This document shows, one piece after another, positions 18,656 to 26,785 of a stretch of DNA of 64,000 nucleotides. Origin of the DNA: Bacteroidaceae bacterium. GTDB taxonomy: Bacteria > Bacteroidota > Bacteroidia > Bacteroidales > Bacteroidaceae. The position numbers and the translations under genes were made by a program. The stretch is taken from positions 87,725 through 151,724 of the forward strand of contig JAFSPM010000026.1 of assembly GCA_017442855.1 (NCBI GenBank), in the 5' to 3' direction. The notes beneath the pieces were generated by a model that was not told the DNA's origin, did not search any database, and worked only from the letters and a program-made list of their open reading frames with translations. The first letter of the stretch is position 1; each line of letters begins with the position of its first letter.

Positions 18656-19876
18656 ATGAAAAAGCGTTACTACCTTTTAGCTGCTTTGGCAACAGTATTG
18701 TTTGCCTGCAACAAAGACGTCACCCTGCTCACGCCTGATGAAGTGGGCAAGGTAGCTGTGGTGGACGACACCAACCCGGCGAAGGAAGACGAGGGCGACC
18801 CCGAAGAGGCTACCGACCCCGTTGAAACCACCGACCCTGTAGAGAATACCGAGGTGGGCGATGCCACCGAAGACCTCGTGCCCATCCTTCTCGGCACCAG
18901 CTTCTCGGCCGATGCCGCCACCACCCGTACGGAGAGCACTACTTATCAGGCTACCGAGCTGATTGATGGCAGTGCTGTGGGAGTATATATTTATAAGACT
19001 GGGAATAAAGATAAGGATACTGACAGTTATGGCTATCATAATATAGCTTATACATCTAACAGTATATCTGAAGCTGGTGATTTAAGTTTGGTTACAGCTG
19101 CTGACCAGCCATATTATCCTTCTTTGAAGACACAGAAGATTGATATCTATGCTTTCTCACCTCGTTCTATTACAACCGCAACTACTAAATTGTCTGAGCA
19201 GGCTGCTGTAAGTTTTAACATAACTGCAGACCAGTCTACAGATGCAAACTATAAAGCGAGTGACTTCATTTGGGGGGCAAACACCAGTACGGTAAATGCG
19301 GAATCCAACAGAAACTCCAAAGTGGCAGTTCCGTTGCAACACATGGGCAGCAAGATTATCGTCAACCTGCGCGAGGGTCATGGCATGGCTGGCAAGCTGG
19401 CAGGTGCCGACGTGCAGATAAAAGGCCAGATAGAAGGAACTGTAAATCTGACCACAGGAGCGATGACAGGAGGAGGAACAGATGCCGCTGTTTATTTGGC
19501 AAAGACATTGGCAAGTGGTACAACAACCGCACCAACAGGCTTTGTTCTGGATCCAACTAATTATTCTTCAGAAGACGCCCTTGACCATAAGTTCTATTCA
19601 TGTGCCGGAATTATCTATCCAGCAGTGGTGAATAATAGTGCAACCGATAATTTTGAGTTTATCACCATTACCTTGGCTGATGGTACTTCCGGTACAACGG
19701 GTGGTACGCAGTATAAATATAAAGTTTCTGGTAAGATTCCCAATGATACTGGTTTCGAAGCCGGCAAGGTATATACCTATAACATCACCGTCAACGCCAC
19801 TGGTATTGACCTGACCACCACCATCACAAACTGGGATAGCTCACCAAGTGCAGTTGCTGGCAACGCCACTTTCTGA
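18656..19876 (+). CDS. fimbrillin family lipoprotein
   Basis: 406 residues with lipobox ATVLFAC. The 45 residues after the cysteine are rich in Glu, Asp, Thr and Pro (TDPVETTDPVENTEVGD) and form a flexible stalk. The folded part includes ISEAGDLSLVTAADQPYYPSL, IDIYAFSPRS, VPLQHMGSKIIVNLREGHG and FEAGKVYTYNITVNATG, followed by the last strand with ITNWDSS. Base composition drops to clearly AT-richer codons between about 18960 and 19330, unlike the flanking parts, which could mark recombination within the adhesive lobe. Confidence 0.72.
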   Translation: MKKRYYLLAALATVLFACNKDVTLLTPDEVGKVAVVDDTNPAKEDEGDPEEATDPVETTDPVENTEVGDATEDLVPILLGTSFSADAATTRTESTTYQATELIDGSAVGVYIYKTGNKDKDTDSYGYHNIAYTSNSISEAGDLSLVTAADQPYYPSLKTQKIDIYAFSPRSITTATTKLSEQAAVSFNITADQSTDANYKASDFIWGANTSTVNAESNRNSKVAVPLQHMGSKIIVNLREGHGMAGKLAGADVQIKGQIEGTVNLTTGAMTGGGTDAAVYLAKTLASGTTTAPTGFVLDPTNYSSEDALDHKFYSCAGIIYPAVVNNSATDNFEFITITLADGTSGTTGGTQYKYKVSGKIPNDTGFEAGKVYTYNITVNATGIDLTTTITNWDSSPSAVAGNATF

Positions 19877-19928
19877 TGCCATAGGCACAGATACCAAGCA
19901 AGTGATACGTTTTTTTAAACTTATTGAT

Positions 19929-21140
19929 ATGAACAGACAGCTGTATTTGACTGGATGCGTGTTGCTGACGGCACTGGCAGGCTGCTCGGTGGACGACCAC
20001 GAGCTGCAATATCCCGACGGCACCCCAAGCGCTACCCGTTGCGAGATACTGCTCAGCACCACCAACCTTGAGGTGCAACAGGCACAGACTCGCAGCGAAG
20101 GTCGGCAGTCAGGCGTTTCTGCTGCCTCCAACTATGGGTTGGCAGGTGGCGCACTGCCACAAGGGGCTTCCACCCGCACGGAGCAGTTTGACAGCGACGA
20201 GACGGTATATGTCTGGGCAGATGAGGTGAGCACCAGCGGCACAGCCGTCTATGCCGACATACAGGCGTGGGCGCTGACGGCTGACGGCAGCGGCGGCCTT
20301 ACGGGTGGCAGCCGCTACTTTCCAGCCAACGGCAGCCACAGCCTCGACTTCTACGCCCTGCATGGCAACCTCAGCAGTGTGCCTACGGGTGCCTTGGGCA
20401 GCTATACCCACACGGTGGACAACGTGCAGACCGCCCCGGCGAGCCGCCAGACCAGCGACCTGCTCTATGCCACCAACCAGGGGGTGTCGGCCAGCGGAGG
20501 CTCGTGGGTGGCAGGCCGTTATGTCAAGGAGGTGCCGCTCAACTTCAAGCACCTGCTGGCCAAGGTCAAGGTGGCCATCACGGCCGATGTGCCGTCTGAC
20601 CTCGACGACTGCACCCTGTTCTTCAACGACGGGGGTGGTACGCTCAGGGTAACACCCGGCAAGGTGGCGCCCGCCACGCTGACCGACCCCGATGTGTGCG
20701 CGGCCATGCTGGGCACCCACTCGCCGGTGAGCGTGCAGATGGCGGTAGAGCAGGTGACCAGTTTCTCCACCACCCCTGAGAGCTATGGCGAGGCCATCGT
20801 GGTGCCGCAGGCTTACAGCGGCAGGGCTATGATATCGGTCCGCCTGTCGGGTGGGGGCGTGCTGTCGTTCAAGCCTTCCAGCATCACGTTGCAGGCAGGC
20901 AAGGAATACACCTTCCACGTGACGGTGGACAGCAACGGCGAGCTGCGCGTCACCTATATCCTCAACCCGTGGGGAGAGGGCAGCATTGAGGTTGATCCCG
21001 AGCCTGAGGTGTTGGCTGGCGCCACCATCCTCAACCCGTGGGGTACTGGTGTGATAGAGCACGAGACACCTGAGGACATCGATGCCGCCAATGGTGACAT
21101 CAACGATTGGGGGGCAGGCAGCAATGGCAATGACTCCTGA
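19929..21140 (+). CDS. fimbrillin family lipoprotein with repeated C-terminal Trp-Gly motifs
   Basis: 403 residues from the ATG at 19929 (MNRQLYLTGCVLL); a longer frame from 19848 overlaps the preceding gene and is rejected. Lipobox LTALAGC. The body has FYALHGNLS, VPLNFKHLLAKVKVAITADV and LQAGKEYTFHVTVDSNGE. The C-terminus carries a short motif three times: ILNPWGEG, ILNPWGTG and INDWGAG, as if the last fimbrillin strand had been duplicated. Multiple donor-type strands at the tail would be unusual for a subunit. Confidence 0.7.
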   Translation: MNRQLYLTGCVLLTALAGCSVDDHELQYPDGTPSATRCEILLSTTNLEVQQAQTRSEGRQSGVSAASNYGLAGGALPQGASTRTEQFDSDETVYVWADEVSTSGTAVYADIQAWALTADGSGGLTGGSRYFPANGSHSLDFYALHGNLSSVPTGALGSYTHTVDNVQTAPASRQTSDLLYATNQGVSASGGSWVAGRYVKEVPLNFKHLLAKVKVAITADVPSDLDDCTLFFNDGGGTLRVTPGKVAPATLTDPDVCAAMLGTHSPVSVQMAVEQVTSFSTTPESYGEAIVVPQAYSGRAMISVRLSGGGVLSFKPSSITLQAGKEYTFHVTVDSNGELRVTYILNPWGEGSIEVDPEPEVLAGATILNPWGTGVIEHETPEDIDAANGDINDWGAGSNGNDS

Positions 21141-21171
21141 AATGTATGAGTAACAAAATAACACTATAATT

Positions 21172-22299
21172 ATGGAAAAAATGACAAGATCTTTTCGTGT
21201 ACGGCTGAAATGGGTGGCCTGTGCGCTGTTGCTGCCAATCACGGTGGCGTGTAGCCACGACGAGGTGCTGGACGCTCCCGAGGTGGCGAAGGCAGATGTT
21301 ACACCCACACCGCCCGACCCGTCAGGTCAGGACAATGGCGAGGCTGTGACCGCTGATATGCTGACCTTGCGATACAGCACGGGCAGCGCCGACACCCGTG
21401 CCGACGCGCCGGCTGCCGCCACCGCCGACTTGCAGCAGGCAGAGTTTGCCACAGGGCAGGTGGTGGACGTGTATCTGAAGGACGTGATTGTTAATGAAGC
21501 TGCCGACAAGATCAGCAGTTTCATTACCTTGCAGTGTACTGCCACAAGCGGCTCTAACAACCTTACATTGCCAGGTACATACAAGATAGGCAGTGGCTCG
21601 GCAACCACATTGACCAAGCTCACCTATCCCTATACGGGCGACTATCCCACCGCCTATGGCGTAAAACCTACAGGCACTGATGTTACAGGAAGTTTCACGG
21701 TGCAGACCAACCAGAAGACGGAGGTCAACTACTTAGCCAGCGACCTGGTGTTCAGTGCCCAGAAGACTTTCCTACAGACATCAGGGGCGCTTGAGATGGA
21801 GTTCAACCACATGCTCTGCAAGATTGTGGTGAACGTCACGGCTGCCGCCGATGCCGGCTATACCAACGATCAGCTGGCAGCTGCCGAGGTGGTGGTGAAA
21901 GCTTATCCCACCGTTTCATTGACCCCATTGTTGAGCGGCACAGGTGTGCTGACGTATAGCAATACAGATGTTAGTAGCGGTACACGTAGCAACATCCAGT
22001 GCCTGGCTGGTGGAGCCTGCATCATACCGCCCCAGCGCTATGCACAAGATGATGTGTTCATTAGCGTTACCGTGCGCGGACAGGAGTTCACTACTGTCAT
22101 GAGCGGCACCAAGACTTTCGAGCCTGGCTTGTGCTACACCTACACGGTGGCGGTAAGTGCCGACACCACAACTCCTGCCACAGCAACGTTGACCAGCATT
22201 ACCAACTGGGGCAGCAATGAGAATGTGAATGTAACATCCAATGGTGGTACTAACAGTGGCTATGCCTTTATCAACAATGAATTGAATATTAAAAAATAG
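21172..22299 (+). CDS. fimbrillin family lipoprotein
   Basis: 375 residues. Signal peptide with lipobox PITVAC; ATG codons at 21172 and 21181 are both possible. Fimbrillin segments: LTLRYSTGSADTRADAP, LTYPYTGDYP, VNYLASDLVFSAQ, LEMEFNHMLCKIVVNVTAA, FEPGLCYTYTVAVSADTT and ITNWGSNENVNV. It ends three bases before the start of the DGR target gene, so the two are translated from the same message. The role is probably a minor subunit near the fimbrial tip. Confidence 0.72.
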   Translation: MEKMTRSFRVRLKWVACALLLPITVACSHDEVLDAPEVAKADVTPTPPDPSGQDNGEAVTADMLTLRYSTGSADTRADAPAAATADLQQAEFATGQVVDVYLKDVIVNEAADKISSFITLQCTATSGSNNLTLPGTYKIGSGSATTLTKLTYPYTGDYPTAYGVKPTGTDVTGSFTVQTNQKTEVNYLASDLVFSAQKTFLQTSGALEMEFNHMLCKIVVNVTAAADAGYTNDQLAAAEVVVKAYPTVSLTPLLSGTGVLTYSNTDVSSGTRSNIQCLAGGACIIPPQRYAQDDVFISVTVRGQEFTTVMSGTKTFEPGLCYTYTVAVSADTTTPATATLTSITNWGSNENVNVTSNGGTNSGYAFINNELNIKK

Positions 22300-22302
22300 A
22301 AT

Positions 22303-24681
22303 ATGGATATGGAAAGAAACAAATTAATCCGACTTTTCGCCTTGTTGCCTTTGGCCACAGTGCTGACCATGTGTACCGACGACATGGCTGAACGAGGTCT
22401 TGGCTATGGCGAGGCCCATACGCCTATTGCCCTCAACGTGGCATTTGATCAGTCAGAGAAGGCTGACACCAGGGCTGCTGATGGTTTGCAGAACACTGGT
22501 TTTCTGCCTACTTATCAATTCCTTCGCCTGTTTGCTGACCAGAATGACGATAATTATACTCAATACGAAACTACCTATAAACCAACGGCCGCTACCACCA
22601 TTGCCGTGCAGAGTGGCGCTGCGGTGCCCTATTTCAAGGCTGGTGGAACGGCTGTTAATGTGTATGGCTGGTATCCCGCCTTGGACAACAATAAAAGCTT
22701 TACGGTGCAGGATGACCAAAGTACACAAGACAACTATGTGAAGAGCGATCTGCTATTGGCCAACAAAGTGCAGAGCACACGTAATCTTGGCACAGGTGTT
22801 GTAACGCCGGCTACCCTAACATTCAGTCACGTGATGTCGAAGATTGTACTGAATGTTACGGCTGGCGACGGTGTCACGGTCAATAACGTGAGGTTGGCCG
22901 GTGTGAAGAAAACCGTTGCCATCAATGATGCTACAAAGACAGCGCTGACATTAGGCTCCGCATCAGGCGATGCTGGCGAGGTGACTGTTCATAGCACATC
23001 ATTCACAAGCAGCAGTGGTAAGCAAACCATGGCGGCTGTTATCCCTCCGCAGAGTGTAAGCGGCGACTTCATTAAAGTGAATGTCGCGGTAGGTGGCAGC
23101 TCAAGAGATGTCACCTTCGCCTTGGGTGAAGCCAAAACTTTGGCTACCAACCAGACCTACACGCTGACGCTGACCGTGAACAAGCAGAACATTGGTGCCA
23201 CGCTTACCATTTCTGGTTGGACAGCATCCTCATCTGCCGTCGATATTGCACCTTCCACCGAGGGCGGAGGCGGTCTTCTCAGCCTTGACGAAAACATTTT
23301 TGATACCACTTATAGCACAACAAGCCCCACACTAAATGTTACTGCTACAACAGATTGCTCATCTGTACAAGCTACGAGCACCAATACCGGTGTGGCAACC
23401 GTATCTGTTAGTGGTAAAGTAACCACCATCACAGCTGTTCATGCAGGAACTGCCAAGGTGGTAATCTCGGAAGTGGGAGGTGATGATTTCGGCGTGGTGG
23501 AGGTCACCGTCAACAAGGCCACCACTGCCGTTGCTACTGCACCGACTAAGAAAAGTGGTCTTAACTATAACACAAGTGCTCAGGCATTGATAAATGCTGG
23601 TACCGCGACCAATGGTACAATACAATATAGTACGGATGGTAGCAGTTATGATACTACTATACCTACAGGTACCAATGCTGGCAATTATAATGTTTGGTAT
23701 AAGGTGGTGGCCCCGAACGCAACTGATTATACAGGTGATACCGATCCTGTAAAACTTGAGAATATCAATATTGCCAAGATAGCGAATACAGTGTCTGTAA
23801 GCCCCACTTCTTTGACGATTGGAGGTGTTAGTGGTACGAATTCTGCAACCGTCAGCCGTAATGGTGATGGCACAATTACCATTAATACCAGTAATTCAAG
23901 TGCAGCATCTGCTACTGAAATTAATCAGAATACAGGTGTTGTAACTGTTACTGGTGGTGGTACTGCTGGAAATGCCGAGCTTACCATCAGTGTGGCAGAG
24001 GGTACTAATTATTTAGCAGCTACTAATGCGGCTACTATAAATGTCACCACAGTTGCCGATCCTGGTGTTCCTGCTGCAGATGTTACATCTACTAACATTA
24101 GCTTAGGATGGTATCTGGCTAAGAATGGTAAGGTATATGAAAACAAGTCAGATGCTGATGGTATTGGAACAGGTGCCGTTGCTGCAATTGCTTATATCGG
24201 TACTTTGGATAAGTATTTCGATAAGTTCTTAGCTATTGCCTTGGAGGATGCGGCAGCTAGCTATGCAAATTGGAGCACTCAATTAACTGCTGTAAATACT
24301 TGGGCCGGAACTCACGCTGTAACTATTGGTAGTACTACTTATAATACAGGAACAACTGGAAGTTCTAAATATGATACGGTTTCTTCATCATTTACTTCTG
24401 TAACTGCAGCTCAAACTCCGCCAGCATCATTATTGAAGGGTTGGCGTATGCCGAGTATGACTGATATCAACGCAGCCGTTAATGGTCTTGGTGCTGGCAA
24501 TTACGCAACATTGCGTGACTGGTTCAGTACTCATGGTGGTACTAACATGCAGTCCAACTACTATTGGAGTAGTTCGGAGCTCAGTAGCAGCAGCGCTTGG
24601 CGCAGGCTCTTCAGTAGCGGTAATTGGTACGACGTCAGTAAGACGGGCAATTACTATGTTCGCGCAGTGTTCGCATATTAA
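22303..24681 (+). CDS. fimbrial adhesin with DGR-diversified lectin-like C-terminus (DGR target gene)
   Basis: 792 residues. A lipoprotein signal (LATVLTMC) is followed by a fimbrillin-like part (about 30-320: FYP-type WYPALDNNKSFTVQ, LTFSHVMSKIVLNVTAGDG, TYTLTLTVNKQNIGA, ISGWTASS). A Gly/Glu linker leads to Ig-like repeats (about 335-600: STNTGVATVSVSGKVTTITA; SGLNYNTSAQALINAGTATN). The last 180 residues form a DUF1566/C-type-lectin-like domain with KGWRMPSMTDI and YYWSSSE, ending NYYVRAVFAY. Residues about 750-792 coincide with the VR, whose template-adenine positions encode the residues that differ (L, S, R, Y, D, V, G). The final 24 bases before the stop are invariant between VR and TR. 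It is the last gene of the phase-variable operon, consistent with a tip adhesin. Confidence 0.85.
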   Translation: MDMERNKLIRLFALLPLATVLTMCTDDMAERGLGYGEAHTPIALNVAFDQSEKADTRAADGLQNTGFLPTYQFLRLFADQNDDNYTQYETTYKPTAATTIAVQSGAAVPYFKAGGTAVNVYGWYPALDNNKSFTVQDDQSTQDNYVKSDLLLANKVQSTRNLGTGVVTPATLTFSHVMSKIVLNVTAGDGVTVNNVRLAGVKKTVAINDATKTALTLGSASGDAGEVTVHSTSFTSSSGKQTMAAVIPPQSVSGDFIKVNVAVGGSSRDVTFALGEAKTLATNQTYTLTLTVNKQNIGATLTISGWTASSSAVDIAPSTEGGGGLLSLDENIFDTTYSTTSPTLNVTATTDCSSVQATSTNTGVATVSVSGKVTTITAVHAGTAKVVISEVGGDDFGVVEVTVNKATTAVATAPTKKSGLNYNTSAQALINAGTATNGTIQYSTDGSSYDTTIPTGTNAGNYNVWYKVVAPNATDYTGDTDPVKLENINIAKIANTVSVSPTSLTIGGVSGTNSATVSRNGDGTITINTSNSSAASATEINQNTGVVTVTGGGTAGNAELTISVAEGTNYLAATNAATINVTTVADPGVPAADVTSTNISLGWYLAKNGKVYENKSDADGIGTGAVAAIAYIGTLDKYFDKFLAIALEDAAASYANWSTQLTAVNTWAGTHAVTIGSTTYNTGTTGSSKYDTVSSSFTSVTAAQTPPASLLKGWRMPSMTDINAAVNGLGAGNYATLRDWFSTHGGTNMQSNYYWSSSELSSSSAWRRLFSSGNWYDVSKTGNYYVRAVFAY
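24549..24678 (+). repeat. variable repeat (VR) of the diversity-generating retroelement
   Basis: 130 bp at the 3' end of the adhesin gene, colinear with TR2 (25741-25870, also 130 bp). By hand alignment I count 21 differences, 19 of them at adenines of TR2, changed to G, C or T; this is the signature of adenine-specific mutagenic retrohoming. The two exceptions are a G in TR2 where VR has A (codon GAC versus AGC) and a C-to-T change in an AAC codon. The 3' 24 bases (24655-24678) are identical to both TRs and correspond to the initiation-of-homing region. Confidence 0.93.
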
Positions 24682-24714
24682 CCTCTTTATCTCTTCACCT
24701 CTTCACCTCTTAAG

Positions 24715-24750
24715 CGGCATCGGGTCGCATGATAAAACGACCCGATGCCG
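24715..24750 (+). promoter_or_regulatory. perfect 13-bp hairpin downstream of the VR
   Basis: CGGCATCGGGTCG (24715-24727) pairs with CGACCCGATGCCG (24738-24750) around a 10-base loop, 36 bases after the VR end. In known DGRs a hairpin or cruciform just after the VR promotes retrohoming, so this is a candidate. It may also end the fimbrial transcript, though no T-run follows. Confidence 0.6.
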
Positions 24751-24823
24751 TCAGGGAGCAAGAGCGCGGTGGTAATATAAAACGAGCCGTACGTAAGAGC
24801 GGATCGTAAGCGCAACAGAATAG

Positions 24824-24943
24824 AGTTCCCTTGTTGGAAACACCCAGTTCCTCGGTAGGGAACAGGCAATTCCCAAGTAGGGAACAATCCAAAGGAGATA
24901 TTTTAATCCCTCGTGAGGGAGAAAATAACCTAACGTAGGGAAG
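24824..24943. repeat. series of about five short palindromes between VR and TR1
   Basis: Short imperfect palindromes follow each other every 20-40 bases: GTTCC...GGAAAC (24824), GTTCC-tcggtag-GGAAC (24847-24863), TTCCC-aagta-GGGAA (near 24870), TCCCTC-gt-GAGGGA (24907-24920) and CCTA-acg-TAGG (near 24929). The surrounding 24682-25044 region holds no gene that I can support. Confidence 0.5.
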
Positions 24944-25044
24944 AAAATAAGAGCTCTTTGAAATAATTTGCAACAGAATCCGTCCGATGCATTAGCAATA
25001 CATATAGAATTCTTCTCGTCGAATCTTTCGGCTTGAAGGTGGTA

Positions 25045-25234
25045 TTCGCTTGCGAGAGTCCTGCCGGTCATGGCTTGCAGGAGTGAGCAGTATCATTTTT
25101 GATATGGGTCACCGACTGGACGATTTTTTTATTGAGCATTGAACATTGAGCATTGAACATTAAACTTCGTTCTAATCTTAATTTCATAATTCAATCAACA
25201 AATTTCGTTTAGTAAAGACAAAATGGTGGCTAAA
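25045..25234 (+). ncRNA. TR1 leader (putative 5' part of the template RNA), copy 1
   Basis: About 190 bp directly before TR1 that recur almost unchanged before TR2. It contains TCCTGC...GCAGGA and a TATCA-ttttt-TGATA type stem, then an AT-rich stretch with repeated gagcattgaacatt. A conserved non-coding leader attached to each template suggests that it is part of the transcribed template RNA or its promoter. No coding frame is conserved between the copies. Confidence 0.6.
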
Positions 25235-25373
25235 GCAGTCCAACAACTATTGGAGTAGTTCGGAGAACAGTAGCAATAGCAGCAACGCTTGGAACAGGAA
25301 CTTCAATAACGGTAATTGGAACAACAACAATAAGACGAACAACAACAACTATGTTCGCGCAGTGTTCGCATAT
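25235..25373 (+). repeat. template repeat 1 (TR1) of the DGR
   Basis: 139 bp related to the VR, starting gcagtccaac and ending in the invariant 24-base tail. It is crowded with AAC and AAT triplets; read in the VR frame about 18 codons are AAY. It is 9 bp (three codons) longer than TR2 and the VR: two extra codons between the Glu and Ala-Trp codons and one before the final Tyr-Val. It therefore cannot be the direct length template of the present VR. It lies in non-coding DNA. Confidence 0.9.
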
Positions 25374-25429
25374 CGGAAAGATGCAGATAACTAAATTTTG
25401 TGTCGAGCGGGTATTTCTGTTGTTTATTA

Positions 25430-25485
25430 TACGGGTGAATGTCCTGATAGCTTCGCCCGTAGCAAGAGGTTGAATGAATCAACCT
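25430..25485 (+). ncRNA. two hairpins downstream of TR1
   Basis: TACGGGTGAA (25430-25439) pairs with TTCGCCCGTA (25452-25461), and AGGTTGA (25467-25473) pairs with TCAACCT (25479-25485). Both lie between TR1 and the second leader. They may fold the 3' part of the TR1 RNA, comparable to the structured spacer needed for cDNA priming in studied DGRs. They are not repeated after TR2. Confidence 0.4.
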
Positions 25486-25556
25486 AATGATCTATGACTT
25501 ATTGAAACAGGGAATTGAAATAGGATATTCCGGCTTAAGAATATATATATATGTAC

Positions 25557-25740
25557 TTCGCTTGCGAGAGTCCTGCCGGTCATGGCTTGCAGGAGTGAGC
25601 AGTATCATTTTTTGATATGGGTCACCGACTGGACGATTTTTTTATTGAGCATTGAACATTGAACATTAAACTTCGTTCTAATCTTAATTTCATAATTCAA
25701 TCAACAAATTTCGTTTAGTAAAGACAAAATGGTGGCTAAA
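25557..25740 (+). ncRNA. TR2 leader (putative 5' part of the template RNA), copy 2
   Basis: About 184 bp matching 25045-25234 except for one extra T in a T-run and loss of one copy of a short gagcattgaacatt-type repeat. The offset between the two copies is 512 bp at their starts. Leader plus TR was therefore duplicated as one unit of more than 300 bp. Confidence 0.6.
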
Positions 25741-25870
25741 GCAGTCCAACAACTATTGGAGTAGTTCGGAGAACAATAGCAGCAACGCTTGGAACAGGAA
25801 CTTCAATGACGGTAATTGGAACAACAACAATAAGACGAACAACAACTATGTTCGCGCAGTGTTCGCATAT
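25741..25870 (+). repeat. template repeat 2 (TR2) of the DGR
   Basis: 130 bp, the same length as the VR and colinear with it without gaps. About 16 codons read AAY in the VR frame. One codon, GAC at the position where TR1 has AAC and VR has AGC, breaks the adenine-only rule and suggests that TR2 changed after the last homing event or that the VR was copied from a mixed template. Confidence 0.92.
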
Positions 25871-26158
25871 CGAAAGGATACTTGATATTGAAATTAGCAG
25901 ATCTGTCCTTAAAGTCCGAAATATCTCATGATAGTGTTCATGATTCATTTCATGCCTATAGTCTATTTCTTTCCCCTGTTACAATAAGCCATAAAAACAC
26001 AAGGGAACCACTTCCCCTGTGCACAAAGGCGCCAGGAGCCAACCCCTCCTGCCGCCACGATGCCAAGCCAAGTGGCAAGGCACAATGATTTATGATGTGA
26101 TAATATATATGGATTTTTGCGTCAAGGCAAAAGGAAAGAAGAAAATAAACAATATGCT

Positions 26159-26782
26159 ATGACAGAAAAAGAGGTTTTGGAGAAACAGGAGGAGAACGGC
26201 CAGCAGGAGTACTACCTGATACTGATAGGCTCGTTCTTGCATGCCTACGGGCAAGGGGCTTTTGCCCTGGCAAGGGCTACAGGCTACAAGGTGAAGCGCA
26301 AGCACCGCAAGTTGGGCGAGGTGCTGACGGCCGGCTTCCCCGCTACCCGCATAGACCAGGTGATGGAGAAGATTGTGGCGGCAGGGGGTGAGGCAGCGCC
26401 CTTGGAGGACGGCAAGACCTGGCTGTTCAAAGGCATTGACGGCACGCCCGACGAGAGCATGATTGCAGAACCCGACTGGAAAGCCTTGCCTCCCAATCAC
26501 TCCCTGTTTTACAATGGCGAGGTTGGCTTGCCTGTCAGGAATGTGGTGCCGGAAGCCGTCAGAGAGGCATTCCCTCCAAGCTCCTCCCCATGTAAAGGGG
26601 AGGTGTCCGAAGGATGCTCTACCTATAGCTCCTCCCCATGTAAAGGGGAGGTGTCCGAAGGACGGAGGGGTAATGACTTTCACTGGCTGGCCGATGCCCT
26701 GCGCAACTTCAACCTCTCGGCAGCAACGCCCTTGGAAGCCATGATGTTTGTCGGTGACTTGCAGGTGAAGCTAAAAGACTAA
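26159..26782 (+). CDS. MutS domain I-like DGR accessory protein (MSL-type)
   Basis: 207 residues from the ATG at 26159 (MTEKEVLEKQEE). Residues about 15-75 resemble the mismatch-recognition domain I of MutS: YYLILIGSFLHAYGQGAFAL matches the region where MutS has its F-Y-E segment, and LTAGFPATRIDQVMEKIVAAGG matches the P-x-(A/G)-G-(I/F)-P...L-V-x-x-G part. No ATPase domain follows, so it is a stand-alone domain. MutS-like genes are described beside some Bacteroidales DGRs. The C-terminal half contains two 36-bp copies of an interspersed hairpin repeat translated in frame (SSSPCKGEVSEG twice). The gene ends three bases before avd. Confidence 0.65.
   Translation: MTEKEVLEKQEENGQQEYYLILIGSFLHAYGQGAFALARATGYKVKRKHRKLGEVLTAGFPATRIDQVMEKIVAAGGEAAPLEDGKTWLFKGIDGTPDESMIAEPDWKALPPNHSLFYNGEVGLPVRNVVPEAVREAFPPSSSPCKGEVSEGCSTYSSSPCKGEVSEGRRGNDFHWLADALRNFNLSAATPLEAMMFVGDLQVKLKD
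26579..26662 (+). repeat. two copies of an interspersed hairpin repeat inside a coding region
   Basis: A 36-bp unit (26579-26614 and 26627-26662, offset 48 bp) with the stem CCTCCCC...GGGGAGG lies in frame within the MutS-like gene. The same kind of sequence fills intergenic gaps elsewhere in the window, so it appears to have been inserted and then tolerated as protein. Confidence 0.7.
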
Positions 26783-26785
26783 AAG

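Noticed and set aside
20109-21308. Long minus-strand open frame of 399 codons opposite fimbrillin genes
   Set aside because: Antisense shadow of GC-rich coding sequence; full of His, Arg and Gly without any domain, and the plus-strand frames have signal peptides and family motifs.
25235-25373. TR1 and TR2 as truncated pseudogene copies of the adhesin gene
   Set aside because: Similarity is limited to the VR-sized segment; neither copy has upstream coding homology or a start, and the differences fall at adenines. The template-repeat interpretation explains all of this.
25882-26088. 68-residue plus-strand open frame after TR2
   Set aside because: Low-complexity sequence with no conserved feature and partly made of the GC-rich piece found before the cassette repeats.
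26090-26683. Minus-strand open frame containing repeated GHLPFTWGGA
   Set aside because: It is the reverse reading of the hairpin repeats in the MutS-like gene; the plus frame has better coding evidence and operon context.
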